Assembly (NCBI GenBank): GCA_017654935.2
Contig: CM065690.1
Coordinates: 15,854,995 to 15,918,994 of the forward strand
Source of the DNA: Phymorhynchus buccinoides
Taxonomy: Eukaryota; Mollusca; Gastropoda; Neogastropoda; Raphitomidae
Direction: 5' to 3'
Length of the DNA stretch: 64,000 nucleotides
Below, piece after piece: positions 1 to 64,000 of the stretch. A program made the position numbers and the translations under genes. Position 1 is the first letter of the stretch. Each line of letters begins with the position of its first letter. The notes below the pieces were generated by a model. That model ran no database searches, was not told where the DNA came from, and saw only the letters and a program-made list of their open reading frames with translations.

Positions 1-557
1 ATGGATGTTTAACGTGTGTGTGCGCTTCGATTTGATTTCTATCAACATTTAGCGCTGTATAAATACTATAATTATGTTCTTCTTCCTTCAACCATCCGCC
101 TTCGTCATGTCGAAGATTCTGATGGTACTAAGGAGGGCTCTCCGCATACACTTAATTAGAGTCAAGTCAGGGTAGAGGGTCACATCAGGGTTGATTGATG
201 TCCAGGGTGTGATGAGTCTTTTGTTGGCAGAAGGGTGGATGGGTGAGGAGGGGAGGGAGGGGGGGACTAGTGGCAGACTGGGGAGGCGAAGAGAACAGTA
301 AGGGGACGAAATGGGAGGGACATGAGGAGGGGGTAGAAGAGAGGGGAGGGGGGTTAGATTTGGTTCTTAAAAGCTTTCCACCGTGGCTGATGTCACTGCC
401 ACCAGTGGGAGAGCGTTCCACTCGGCAATGGTCCGATGGAAGAATGACTTCTGACGGTACTGAGTCCTGCATGCTGGCAGTTGGTGCACCTCAGCATGCA
501 GGTGCCGAGTTGATCTTGTTGGGGGGCTGATGTTGTTGTTGTGTGTGTGTGTTGCAG
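1..557 (+). other. AK9 intron (partial), no coding signal
   Basis: Upstream intron of AK9. Positions 40-75 resemble the tail of a retroelement (agcgctgtataaatac). The rest is G-rich (240-360) and ends in a short (GT)n run beside the acceptor. I see no exon here. Confidence 0.6.
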
Positions 558-55987
<55,430 letters not shown>

Positions 55988-56895
55988 GTCCGAGGCTGGT
56001 GTATCATATCCATTGTGGAAGGTTTTTGTTTTCGTGACCACTGACTTGTGTACCAGTGACTGGTTTACTTTCATTGTGGGTTTATGATTTGACTTTCTGA
56101 TGGCATTCGACGTCATTGACTATACTGCGAAAGCTGAGCGAATAACTGAAGTTGGAATTTGTATTTAAGGTTAGAAAGGGGAACATTTTAATCATCAAAT
56201 CAACGGGAAGCAAGTGAAGCTTCGGTAAATTGAGACTTGGACAGGTACATGAGGCATACAAGAAATATATTCTAAAAAATCCATGCACTTGTAATGCATT
56301 AATTTCATATTTTTGTAAATAGAGAAAAGTTAGTTTCTCCCCTTCTCTTTCTCATAACTTACCGGTACTCTTAACAGTGAAATGATGGAAATTGGTGTGC
56401 ATATGTACAGCTCTTGAATTGATGTTATTCCTACACATTTATTTTTTTAGAGTTGCTGTTCCCTGAAGGAGTTTTGTGTGTACATATGTGTGCGTGCATG
56501 CATGTCTGAGTGTGTGAGAATTACATTTGATCAGGAAATGTGTGTTCCATTCTGTGATGAGGAAATTAAATACTGCTGATTATATCTCTCCAAAGATTTT
56601 ACAAGTGGTTATATTGAACGAGATACGTTCGGGCTGCAATTGATAGTTTTTGTGCTTTTATAATATTTTGTCTACTGCTTAAAACAACAACAAAGTTTAT
56701 TGTGTTGATAATCTCTTGTAACTTATATCATTTTTCTAATGTATAACTGATCTACTTAAGCATAAATCTTCTTTAAAAAATATTCTTATTGGTAAATTAG
56801 GTCTCTTTAGCTCTTTGTAAAATATGTTTGATTGTTGTTGTTTTTAACTTAAAAAAATAATATGTAAATAAAAAGTGTACAGGAACACTTCATAG
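55988..56895 (+). other. AK9: AK9 3' untranslated region (likely)
   Basis: About 900 bp of AT-rich sequence after the stop, without coding potential or known repeats. The end is set by the poly(A) signal at 56867. Confidence 0.6.
56867..56872 (+). terminator. Poly(A) signal AATAAA for AK9
   Basis: AATAAA in tgtaaataaaaagtgtac. It is followed by T- and GT-rich sequence (tagtgttagtgaattttttt), as expected downstream of a cleavage site. A later AATAAA-like hexamer near 57690 is an alternative. Confidence 0.6.
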
Positions 56896-57731
56896 TGTTA
56901 GTGAATTTTTTTTTGGGGGGCGTAGGATTTTCCAACACAAAACATTACAAGTTCAAAATTGAGTTGCTCTCTTATAAATTTCCAAGTTCTATATCTGAAT
57001 GTATTATACACTTTCACCCAGCTTACTTAATTTGACACAAACGGAAAACTGGCCAAAAATTGCGAATCACTGTCTCTTTTAATTCAGAGGAGATATGCCA
57101 AACTTCTTTGTATAGAACAACAAATAAATTACCAAAGCAGCATAAATTGTAATTTTCAGCAATAAATACAAACATTAAGTTTACATTATTTGTATATGTT
57201 TACCCTTTAACCTTTTTTTTTTTAGATGTTTAACCTTTGTGACCATTTTTACCTTTAAAGTAGGATTTTTTTTTATAATTGGATAATGGTTTCTTTGTAT
57301 ATATTTTTTACAGTCTGTTTCACGGCCATTTTTAAGTGCCTCCCTCTTTTATCCTCTCTCTTGTATACTCCCTCCTTGTCAAAGAATAGCTAGGTTTGAC
57401 AGATTTTTTTTTTTGATATTTGAATTTCAGTGTGTTTTGTAGATCTTTAAAATTTTAATTATCTAAATCTGTCGTTTAGACAGAACAAAAAAACAAACAA
57501 AAAAATATTTTGTTTTTACCGAAGCTGTGATATATACAAATATCTGTATTTTTACCAATGTCAAGCTGTACAATTGTAATGATGCTTATGCCAAATGTCT
57601 TTATTATTAAAGTTGTTTTGACATTATGTATGTATTTGTCCAGAGAGAGAGAGAGAGAGAGAGAGAGATGTGAGTGAAACAAAAGTGAAATAAAAAGTCA
57701 GAATGGAAAAGACATGAAAATGAGAGGAATG
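56896..57731. other. Intergenic AT-rich sequence, nothing recognised
   Basis: Poly-T and poly-A stretches and a (GA)n run at 57643-57667. No gene or repeat family seen. Confidence 0.5.
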
Positions 57732-57967
57732 TTAAAGACCCACCAGGTCACGTGTCAAAATCACGGGTTTCACATGTTTTCCCTCTTAGAGCTGGTAAGA
57801 AATCTTGTTTTGACCAGATTTGACTCCCATACAAATGTCCCCAAATTGAAAACGAAACATAATTTTAAAGAGCAGCCTCAGTTTGAAGTTGGGGACATTT
57901 GTATGTGGGTCACAGCTACCTAGAAAAAAACAAGGGACTTAATCGTGGTGCGTCAGTGTGTCTTTAA
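57732..57967. mobile_element. TTAAAGAC MITE, copy 2 (inverted)
   Basis: Ends TTAAAGACCCACCAGGTCAC and GTGTGTCTTTAA. Reverse complement of 17165-17402. Confidence 0.85.
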
Positions 57968-58134
57968 GTGACTGAGTTCAATTTCTTAGCTGTTCATACT
58001 CAATCTTCCACAGTGTCACAAGTACCATAATGCAGACTATTGCATCAACATAAGACACACAAAAGACAGTCAAATAGACGATTTTATGAAAAAAAATCTA
58101 GGGGAAAGCATTTCGTACAAATTTGAGTTCATTA

Positions 58135-58420
58135 CCTCGACTTACTCAGTCAAAACCATAGTAACCATGGCGTCCAAGCTTGAAGCCGCAACTTGCAAAC
58201 ATCTTTTTTAGAAAAATGAGGGGTGGCCAGTAGCCACAAACTGATTAAAGAACTTGCAAAATGTGACGTACAAATATAAATGACATCAATTTTGGAATGA
58301 TGGTAGAGTAACTTCCCCTGTTTGACCGAATGAATTAGGCAAGATCACTCCTTCACACCATGAAATTACTCCCCTTCATTATTTCCGAACATTTCCTATT
58401 TGTGTTTGTATATGAAATAG
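58135..58420 (+). repeat. Dispersed repeat shared (inverted) with 40450-40870
   Basis: cctcgacttactcagtcaaa, ttgcaaaatgtgacgta and gatcactccttcacacc match the complement of the intron 23 copy, here without the LINE-tail insertion. Confidence 0.7.
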
Positions 58421-58725
58421 CAAGTTATTGTACATGGTAGTAGAAGTAAATTGTTGTGAAAGAAGTGTTTTTCATTTATTTCTTTGTTTGCTAGTTTATT
58501 CAGTTGCTTGGTTTTATCTGTTTTGTTTGTTTTTATTGCTGATGCTGATGCTCTGCCTACCATGTCGTTGCTATATTACTGTTGTTGTTCCTGTGTCTCA
58601 ATGTTCATTTATACTTTTTAATTATAGTATCAGTTATGTATTGCATGTTTAGGACCAAGGACAGAATGGAAGACTAGGCCCAGCCTAAAATTCTTATCCT
58701 TGTAAAATAAAGTGTTTGAAGTTTG
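58421..58725 (+). mobile_element. Possible LINE 3' untranslated end
   Basis: Ends aggcccagcctaaaattctt, atccttgtaaaataaagtg, a poly(A)-signal-bearing tail of retroelement style. No protein similarity in the upstream part. A (TC)n microsatellite follows at 58730-58802. Confidence 0.4.
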
Positions 58726-58727
58726 AA

Positions 58728-58804
<77 letters not shown>

Positions 58805-59110
58805 AAACACATAGACACAGAGAAACGCATTTAGTCCTTATTCCCATGCCAACGTGTTCGCGTTCTTATCAAATGTGGAGTACTTCTTCTGCGTTCCCAT
58901 GCATGTCCATTGTGGGTGAGGTACGTATGTCTCTGGTTGTCAGTTTTCATCCAGCTCACCATACAGAGGCTCAAGGCATCAACCCACTGCCCCAAACTGG
59001 GAGTAAAAAAACCCCAGTACAAATGTACACATAATGCGTTATAGCTTGCAATAAAAGTATTTTGCACAAAATCTGAAAGTCCTAAGACTTCATAAAGTTA
59101 TTGCTCTTCT

Positions 59111-59115
59111 CCCCC

Positions 59116-59163
<48 letters not shown>
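59111..59163. repeat. Poly-C tract followed by (AC)n
   Basis: About 50 C with one A; (AC)n at 59201-59257. Confidence 0.95.
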
Positions 59164-59166
<3 letters not shown>

Positions 59167-59228
59167 CTATTCCTGACCCTAACTTCTCTCTCTCAGTCCC
59201 TTACACACACACACGCGCACACGCACAT

Positions 59229-59259
<31 letters not shown>

Positions 59260-60575
59260 GACCACATCTAAAGATACCATTCAGTTCATATTCCAGGCTG
59301 TCATCACTGGTACATTCACACACACAAAAACACAATAAAAATGCCTCTGGCTGTGACGCGCTCTCCAGGTGGGAGCAACCCGAATTCCACAGAGATGCAT
59401 CTGTGACTATAAAGAAGCTAATACCTAATACCTAACACATCATATAGAGAATTACCACCAGAGACAAAACTTAAGCAAAGACAGGCCACTTGGCTCTCGG
59501 CATGAAGCCACGTTTCACAAGCCGTTCCTACCACTCACCCTTTAGTCTTCCTACATCCATGGCGGGGTAGCAGGTTCAGAAGGGCAATCAAATAGACACC
59601 ACTCACCCTTTAGCTTGCCCATGGGGGGGGGGGGGGGGGGGGGGGGTAACATTTGTCTTCACTCACAGTCGCACTTATATATATGAGTAGTGTAAGCAGG
59701 TTAGGTTGTGATCAGTCTTTGGTATCCTGGAACGCTAAAGAAGAAGTCTTTGCATAAGCTGTGTCTTTGGTACCACTCACCCAAGTTTACCCCTTCGTCA
59801 CCTCATCTCACCACAATATCTCCTCGTCATCTGCACTCATTCCAACCCATAACCCTAGCTTCTCTCTCTCTGTGTCACTGTTCACATGTCAGGTAAAACC
59901 CAGACAGACGAAACTGTCACAAAAAGAACTGAACACCATGACTACCAGTGCAAATCCAGCCAGACTACCGGGAACGAAAAGGATTAAGTGTAAGTAATAA
60001 AAATTATTTTGTAAAATTAATAACAAATGAGGTAATTGGCACGTACGTTATGCCATACAAACACGGCACAATTTCCTCGGTGCCATTTCCCCCCTCTCGC
60101 TGTCCCGTTTCACCCTGTATTTCATAATCTTTCCCTCTATAACTACCCTTCTTCTTGCATATCATCCTCCATCAACAATTTGATTATTATGACGCTTACG
60201 ACGTGGGGGGTTTCCAACTAATCAGTAGACTTGTGTGAAGGACTTGCTGCCTGGATGATCAGCTCAATGCGGGATTGAATGGGAGAGGGGGTGGGCATGA
60301 TTTGGGGGAGAGGCCCGGACAGGGGGTATGGAGTTGACCCCATTGAGACAACAGGAAGGGGGGAGGGGGAGGGAGGAATGAGAGGGGAAGGGGCTTTTGC
60401 CTTCCATTCAAGGTTATAGTTACTTCGAGGGACACACAGAAAGTGGGCTGGCGGAGTAGGACTTTTTGCTGTACTCGACAACATTGGAACAGATCAGCTT
60501 CAGGTGTGATACCACGATACAGAATGTGAAGTGATTCTGTTCTGCGGTTCGCAATGTATTACAGTAGCATGTGGA
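59167..60575. other. Intergenic sequence with one SINE-like fragment
   Basis: 59345-59440 matches the SINE-like end at 12245-12310 (tgacgcgctctccaggtggg). gaccactcaccctttag-type text is repeated at 59531 and 59598. A poly-G at 59624-59645. No gene recognised. Confidence 0.5.
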
Positions 60576-60748
60576 CAGTGGAACCTCCCTTTTAAGACCT
60601 TGACCAATCAGGTCTTAAGTGGGAGGGAGTTGTGTAAGGGAGGTAATTTTAATACTTACACAGAAGGGCAATGTCTTAGAGAAGTAGGTCTTAAGTGGGA
60701 GGGAGTTTTATAAGGGGGGGGGGGGGGGTATAAGGGAGGTTCCACTGT
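60576..60748. mobile_element. CAGTGGAACCTCCC MITE, copy 5
   Basis: Ends CAGTGGAACCTCCCTTTTAA and AAGGGAGGTTCCACTG, with a poly-G inside (60715-60728). Confidence 0.78.
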
Positions 60749-60930
60749 TAAAAAATGCCAATGAAAACATAATCTTAGTTGCCACAGAATGCTGTGGAGG
60801 ACAATAAAATGATATATATAAAATATGACGCATTGTTATAACCATAGCAACTGTGTTTTAAAGTTGTGAAAACGAAAACAAAAACAGAAACACACTTGCT
60901 TGTGCGCACACGCGCGCACGTACGCACATG

Positions 60931-60932
<2 letters not shown>

Positions 60933-61004
<72 letters not shown>
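60933..61004. repeat. (AC)n microsatellite
   Basis: About 72 bp of CA repeats, 240 bp upstream of the ENPP-like start codon. Confidence 0.97.
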
Positions 61005-61006
<2 letters not shown>

Positions 61007-61241
61007 ACTTCCCGTAAGAGTAGCATAAAAAGACGATGATTGCAAAGATTGTGGTAAAAAGACCACACCTAAGTTGTTTTCCTTCGTCGCATGATTGTCA
61101 CTTGTGCCACAGGCACAACACACACTTGATCAAGCAAGAACGTGTCCAAGGATTAAAGTGACGAAACTTTTCAAAAGAAGTATTTCGGGATCCGTGATTC
61201 ATGACTGTTGCTCATTGTGATCAAACTTGAGACACACAAAA

Positions 61242-62193
61242 ATGGTCCCGTTTGTTGGGAAAATATCAAATCTGCTGATGGGCTTTGCAAAGCTTCGTCC
61301 AGTTGATTTCCGAGTTTTGTTAGTGACATTGTGTATTTTCTCTCTTCTTTTTCTACCCGCTAATGCACACGGTGGACATGATGACGAAGATGATAATGAT
61401 GATGATCACGTCGGAGATGAACATGGAAAAAGCCCCAAACTTATTATCGTGTCTTTTGACGGGTTCAGGTGGGACTACCTTTCTCGAACAGACACCCCAA
61501 ATTTTGATCGAGTCATTCGTGAGGGAGTTCGGGCTCGTTACGGACTCAAAAACGCTTTCATTACCAAAACATCACCCAACCACTACACGCTGGTGACTGG
61601 ACTATATGAAGAAAGTCACGGAATTGTTGGGAACTCAATGTACGACCCTGATTTGAAAGAATTTTTCTCTATTAGCCACCGATCGCAGGCGGCAGCATCA
61701 CGTTGGTTTGACGTCGGAGCCGAACCCATCTGGGTGACGAATCAGATCCAGAAGAAAGACGGGCGCTCCGGGTGCATACAGTGGGTGGGTTGTGAAGCCC
61801 CGGTCAAAGGAGTCGTGCCGACACATCATGTGGCGTACGACCGCAGCATGCTGAACAAAACTCGCGTCGATGAAACAGTTTCGTGGTTCAGAAGTGCGTT
61901 TCCAATCAACCTTGGTCTGATTTATTTCTCAGAGCCGGATGCTTCTGGCCATAAGTATGGTCCTGACTCGCAGCAAGTGACGGACATGATTGGAGGTCTG
62001 GACACCGTGGTGGGATACCTTTTAGATAGGCTGGAAGAGGAGGGTCTTCACGACGTGAATCTGATTCTGACCAGTGATCACGGGTTTGCTGCGACCAGGC
62101 CTGATCTCTTTGTGAATCTGGATGACTACATCAGCCCTGACACCTATAAACTTACCTCCACCAATCCTGTGGCTGGCATTTTACCCAATGAAG
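61242..62193 (+). CDS. ENPP4/5-like type I phosphodiesterase, first coding exon
   Basis: Ectonucleotide pyrophosphatases hydrolyse phosphodiester or pyrophosphate bonds outside the cell with two zinc ions and a Thr nucleophile. Start chosen at ATG 61242 (caaaaatgg); a hydrophobic stretch at residues 24-42 (LLVTLCIFSLLFLPANA) acts as signal peptide. A His/Asp/Glu-rich stretch (43-61) follows. Catalytic residues by position: D73 (SFDGFRWDY), T110 (TKTSPNHYTLVTG), N131, D233 and H237 (EPDASGHKYGP), D279 and H280 (SDHGF). Closest to ENPP4 and ENPP5 in memory. Donor gtaatc, phase 1. Strand and phase agree with the next exon. Confidence 0.93.
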
Positions 62194-62581
62194 GTAATCT
62201 TGCTAATATTATATAGTAATAATGATTTTAATTATATCGTTTGATAGTTTTAAATTTCAAAATAAAAACGCCAAGTAGCGAAGACACAATTCCTTACGCT
62301 TTGATTTGGGATTTAAGAAAGTCTGTTAAGCAAATGTACAATAATAATGATAAGTACTGTAAGAGATGAATGATTGTTTAGCAAGTCAAATTATTATTCA
62401 AAGAAATGTCTTAATACATTAGGCGCAATGCATTTCAGTTTGTAATAAAAATGGAAAATTTGAATTGGATTCAACCAGATTTCTTACCTGTTTGTTTTAT
62501 AGTGTTATCTTTGCCCCCAAAACCCAACTTATTAACCTTTGAAATTGATAGCTCGTTCAATTATTTTGCCTACATTTCTAG
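62194..62581 (+). other. ENPP-like intron 1
   Basis: 388-bp AT-rich intron without recognisable repeats. Confidence 0.8.
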
Positions 62582-62767
62582 GGCTAGAAGATGAAATCTA
62601 CGCCAACCTGTCCACCGGAGCCAAGAACAATGGGAATTTCAAAGTGTACAAGAAGGAGGAGATCCCAGAGGAGTACCACTACACCCACCATCGCCGCATC
62701 ATGCCCATCATCGTGGTCGCCAAGGAGAACTTCACCATCGTCCACCATCACTCAGTTGTTGGCAACA
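62582..62767 (+). CDS. ENPP4/5-like phosphodiesterase, second coding exon (gene continues past window)
   Basis: Acceptor catttctag, donor gtaagt, phase 1 to 1. Encodes LEDEIYANLSTGAK, FKVYKKEEIPEEYHYTHHRR, IMPIIVVAKENFTIVHHH. Corresponds to the ENPP segment VYKKEDVPERWHYKYNSR. The third zinc-binding His and the C terminus should follow beyond the window; no further exon found up to 64000. Confidence 0.92.
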
Positions 62768-62806
62768 GTAAGTAAAAGCATTTTTTAAAATAAGGGGTGG
62801 ATTTGT

Positions 62807-62845
<39 letters not shown>

Positions 62846-63156
62846 AGTTGGGGTGGGGTGGGGTTGGGTGTTAAAATTTAATCTAGGAAGTACTGAAACT
62901 GAAAGAGTGGGAAATTAACTAAGTGAGTAAATCAGGGGAAATTAACTAAATGAGTAAATCAGGGAAGACTACTCAGACCAATTTAAGGCAATTTCCGCGT
63001 ACCGGCAGCTCTAAAGTAAATGACATAAATATTTTTAAAGTATTTAGAAATAATTGAAATTGATGAAGGGGGGGGGGGGGGGGGGGGGCCTTAACACAGC
63101 ACGCTGACAAAAATAATGTATTTCTTTTTCAAGTCAAAGTTCAGAAGAAACTGATT
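62768..63156 (+). other. ENPP-like intron 2, first part
   Basis: Contains two poly-G runs (62807-62841, 63067-63088) and a short tandem (aattaactaagtgagtaaat). No exon. Confidence 0.7.
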
Positions 63157-63856
63157 CCCCCGTGGGGATACCGGGGGGTCTTGTATAAATAATAGTTCCT
63201 CCACCTTCTGGAAGTTCTGTGCTTGTAACTTCCTCTAATCTGTCACTCTCTTTGACTGTCTTTTCCCTTTGCTTGCTGTCATCCGCTATCTGTCTGCCTT
63301 TCTGGTCCATTCTCCTGCCTTTTTGTTTGTGGCTCAAGCCACAAACCTATAACTCACTTTGTCGGTCGGTCGGTCTGTCGGTCCAAAATTGTCGCACATT
63401 TTGACAAAATTGTCGCACTTCAAATCGAGGCTACGCTTCAAAATTAATTGAGGCCGCTCTTTTAAATGATGTATTTTAAAAGCGTACAAAATAATAAACA
63501 TACGTAATACAGACACTACAACAGACACGACGAGGGTGCTTCTTTTGATGAGTATAAGTAGGATACATAGTTTTAAATGTTTTCCAAAAGATATAAAAAG
63601 TTACGAAATGGTGCAGAGATAACATTCTGGTTTACAGATTAATATTATTGAAAAGCCATTGGAGGTAACTCATGATTGGAGTGGTAAAAATAGACCGCGT
63701 GCCACAAACTATTGCGATTTCGCGCTTGTTTCAAGACACACTTTCAAAAAGATTTCCTCCAGCCAAAGTTGGACTTGCTGGTTAGGCACATAACGGCAGC
63801 ATGACGCATCTGCGCTCATAATTGACAGGAAACTGAGCGATCGAAGAAGAAGAAGA
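63157..63856 (+). mobile_element. GAA-tailed SINE-like element split by an insertion
   Basis: Front 63157-63321 (cccgtggggataccgggggg to ccattctcctgcctttttg) and back 63725-63856 (aagacacactttcaaaaaga to gatcgaagaagaagaag) belong to one copy. The intervening 63322-63724 begins gtggctcaagccacaaacc and includes (GGTC)n. Confidence 0.75.
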
Positions 63857-64000
63857 AACTGAGAGTGAGAGATTGATTGAAATGGGATGTTCCGAAAGAT
63901 GCTGCTCTTCTTAAGTTCTTTTGTTTGGTTGGTTGGTGTTGTAGTGTGTGTGACATACGCATGTGTGTGTGTTGCTTTTGTTGTTGTTTGATTGATGTTG

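Noticed and set aside
60218..60484. 88-codon Pro/Ser-rich minus-strand frame
   Set aside because: No recognised motif, simple composition, no splice or start support.

Overview
The window is animal (metazoan) nuclear DNA, most probably from a mollusc and perhaps a marine gastropod. The evidence is short exons with GT/AG boundaries split by kilobase introns, GC-rich coding sequence in an AT-rich background, long (TC)n, (AC)n, poly-G and poly-C runs, and many short transposon-derived repeats. The species assignment is inference; no species-specific marker was identified.

Positions 558-55987 hold most of one plus-strand gene, an adenylate kinase 9 (AK9, formerly AKD1) orthologue. I resolve 32 exons with consistent splice phases, plus one doubtful exon. 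The first exons, including the N-terminal kinase module, lie upstream of the window. The visible part encodes about 1,750 residues: the tail of module 1, then three P-loop kinase modules (P-loops in exons at 3447, 30729 and 43264). Glu/Lys-rich linkers separate them, and five short Cys-Pro-Val modules resembling YHS domains accompany them. The stop is at 55985-55987 and a poly(A) signal is near 56867.

After about 5.2 kb of repeat-rich intergenic DNA, a second plus-strand gene begins at 61242. It encodes a secreted or membrane-anchored type I phosphodiesterase of the ENPP4/ENPP5 type. Two exons are present and the gene runs off the right edge. The two neighbours act on nucleotides on opposite sides of the membrane, but nothing shows that they are co-regulated.

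Introns and intergenic DNA are filled with repeats: TTAA-flanked piggyBac-like MITEs, TA-flanked mariner-like MITEs, a CAGG-ended family with 5-bp target duplications, long foldback elements, a SINE-like family ending in (GAA)n, a Penelope-like GIY-YIG fragment, LINE 3' ends, and minisatellites with 39- and 75-bp units. Several insertions are nested and can be ordered in time.

The most striking signal is that AK9 exons have repeatedly been partly duplicated in tandem (at about 10.5, 26.8, 42.6, 49.4 and 53.2-54.2 kb). In four of the five places the extra copies carry acceptor-like and donor-like sites and keep the reading frame, so they could act as cassette exons or protein repeats. The 53.2-54.4 kb array has nine acceptors in one continuous reading frame.
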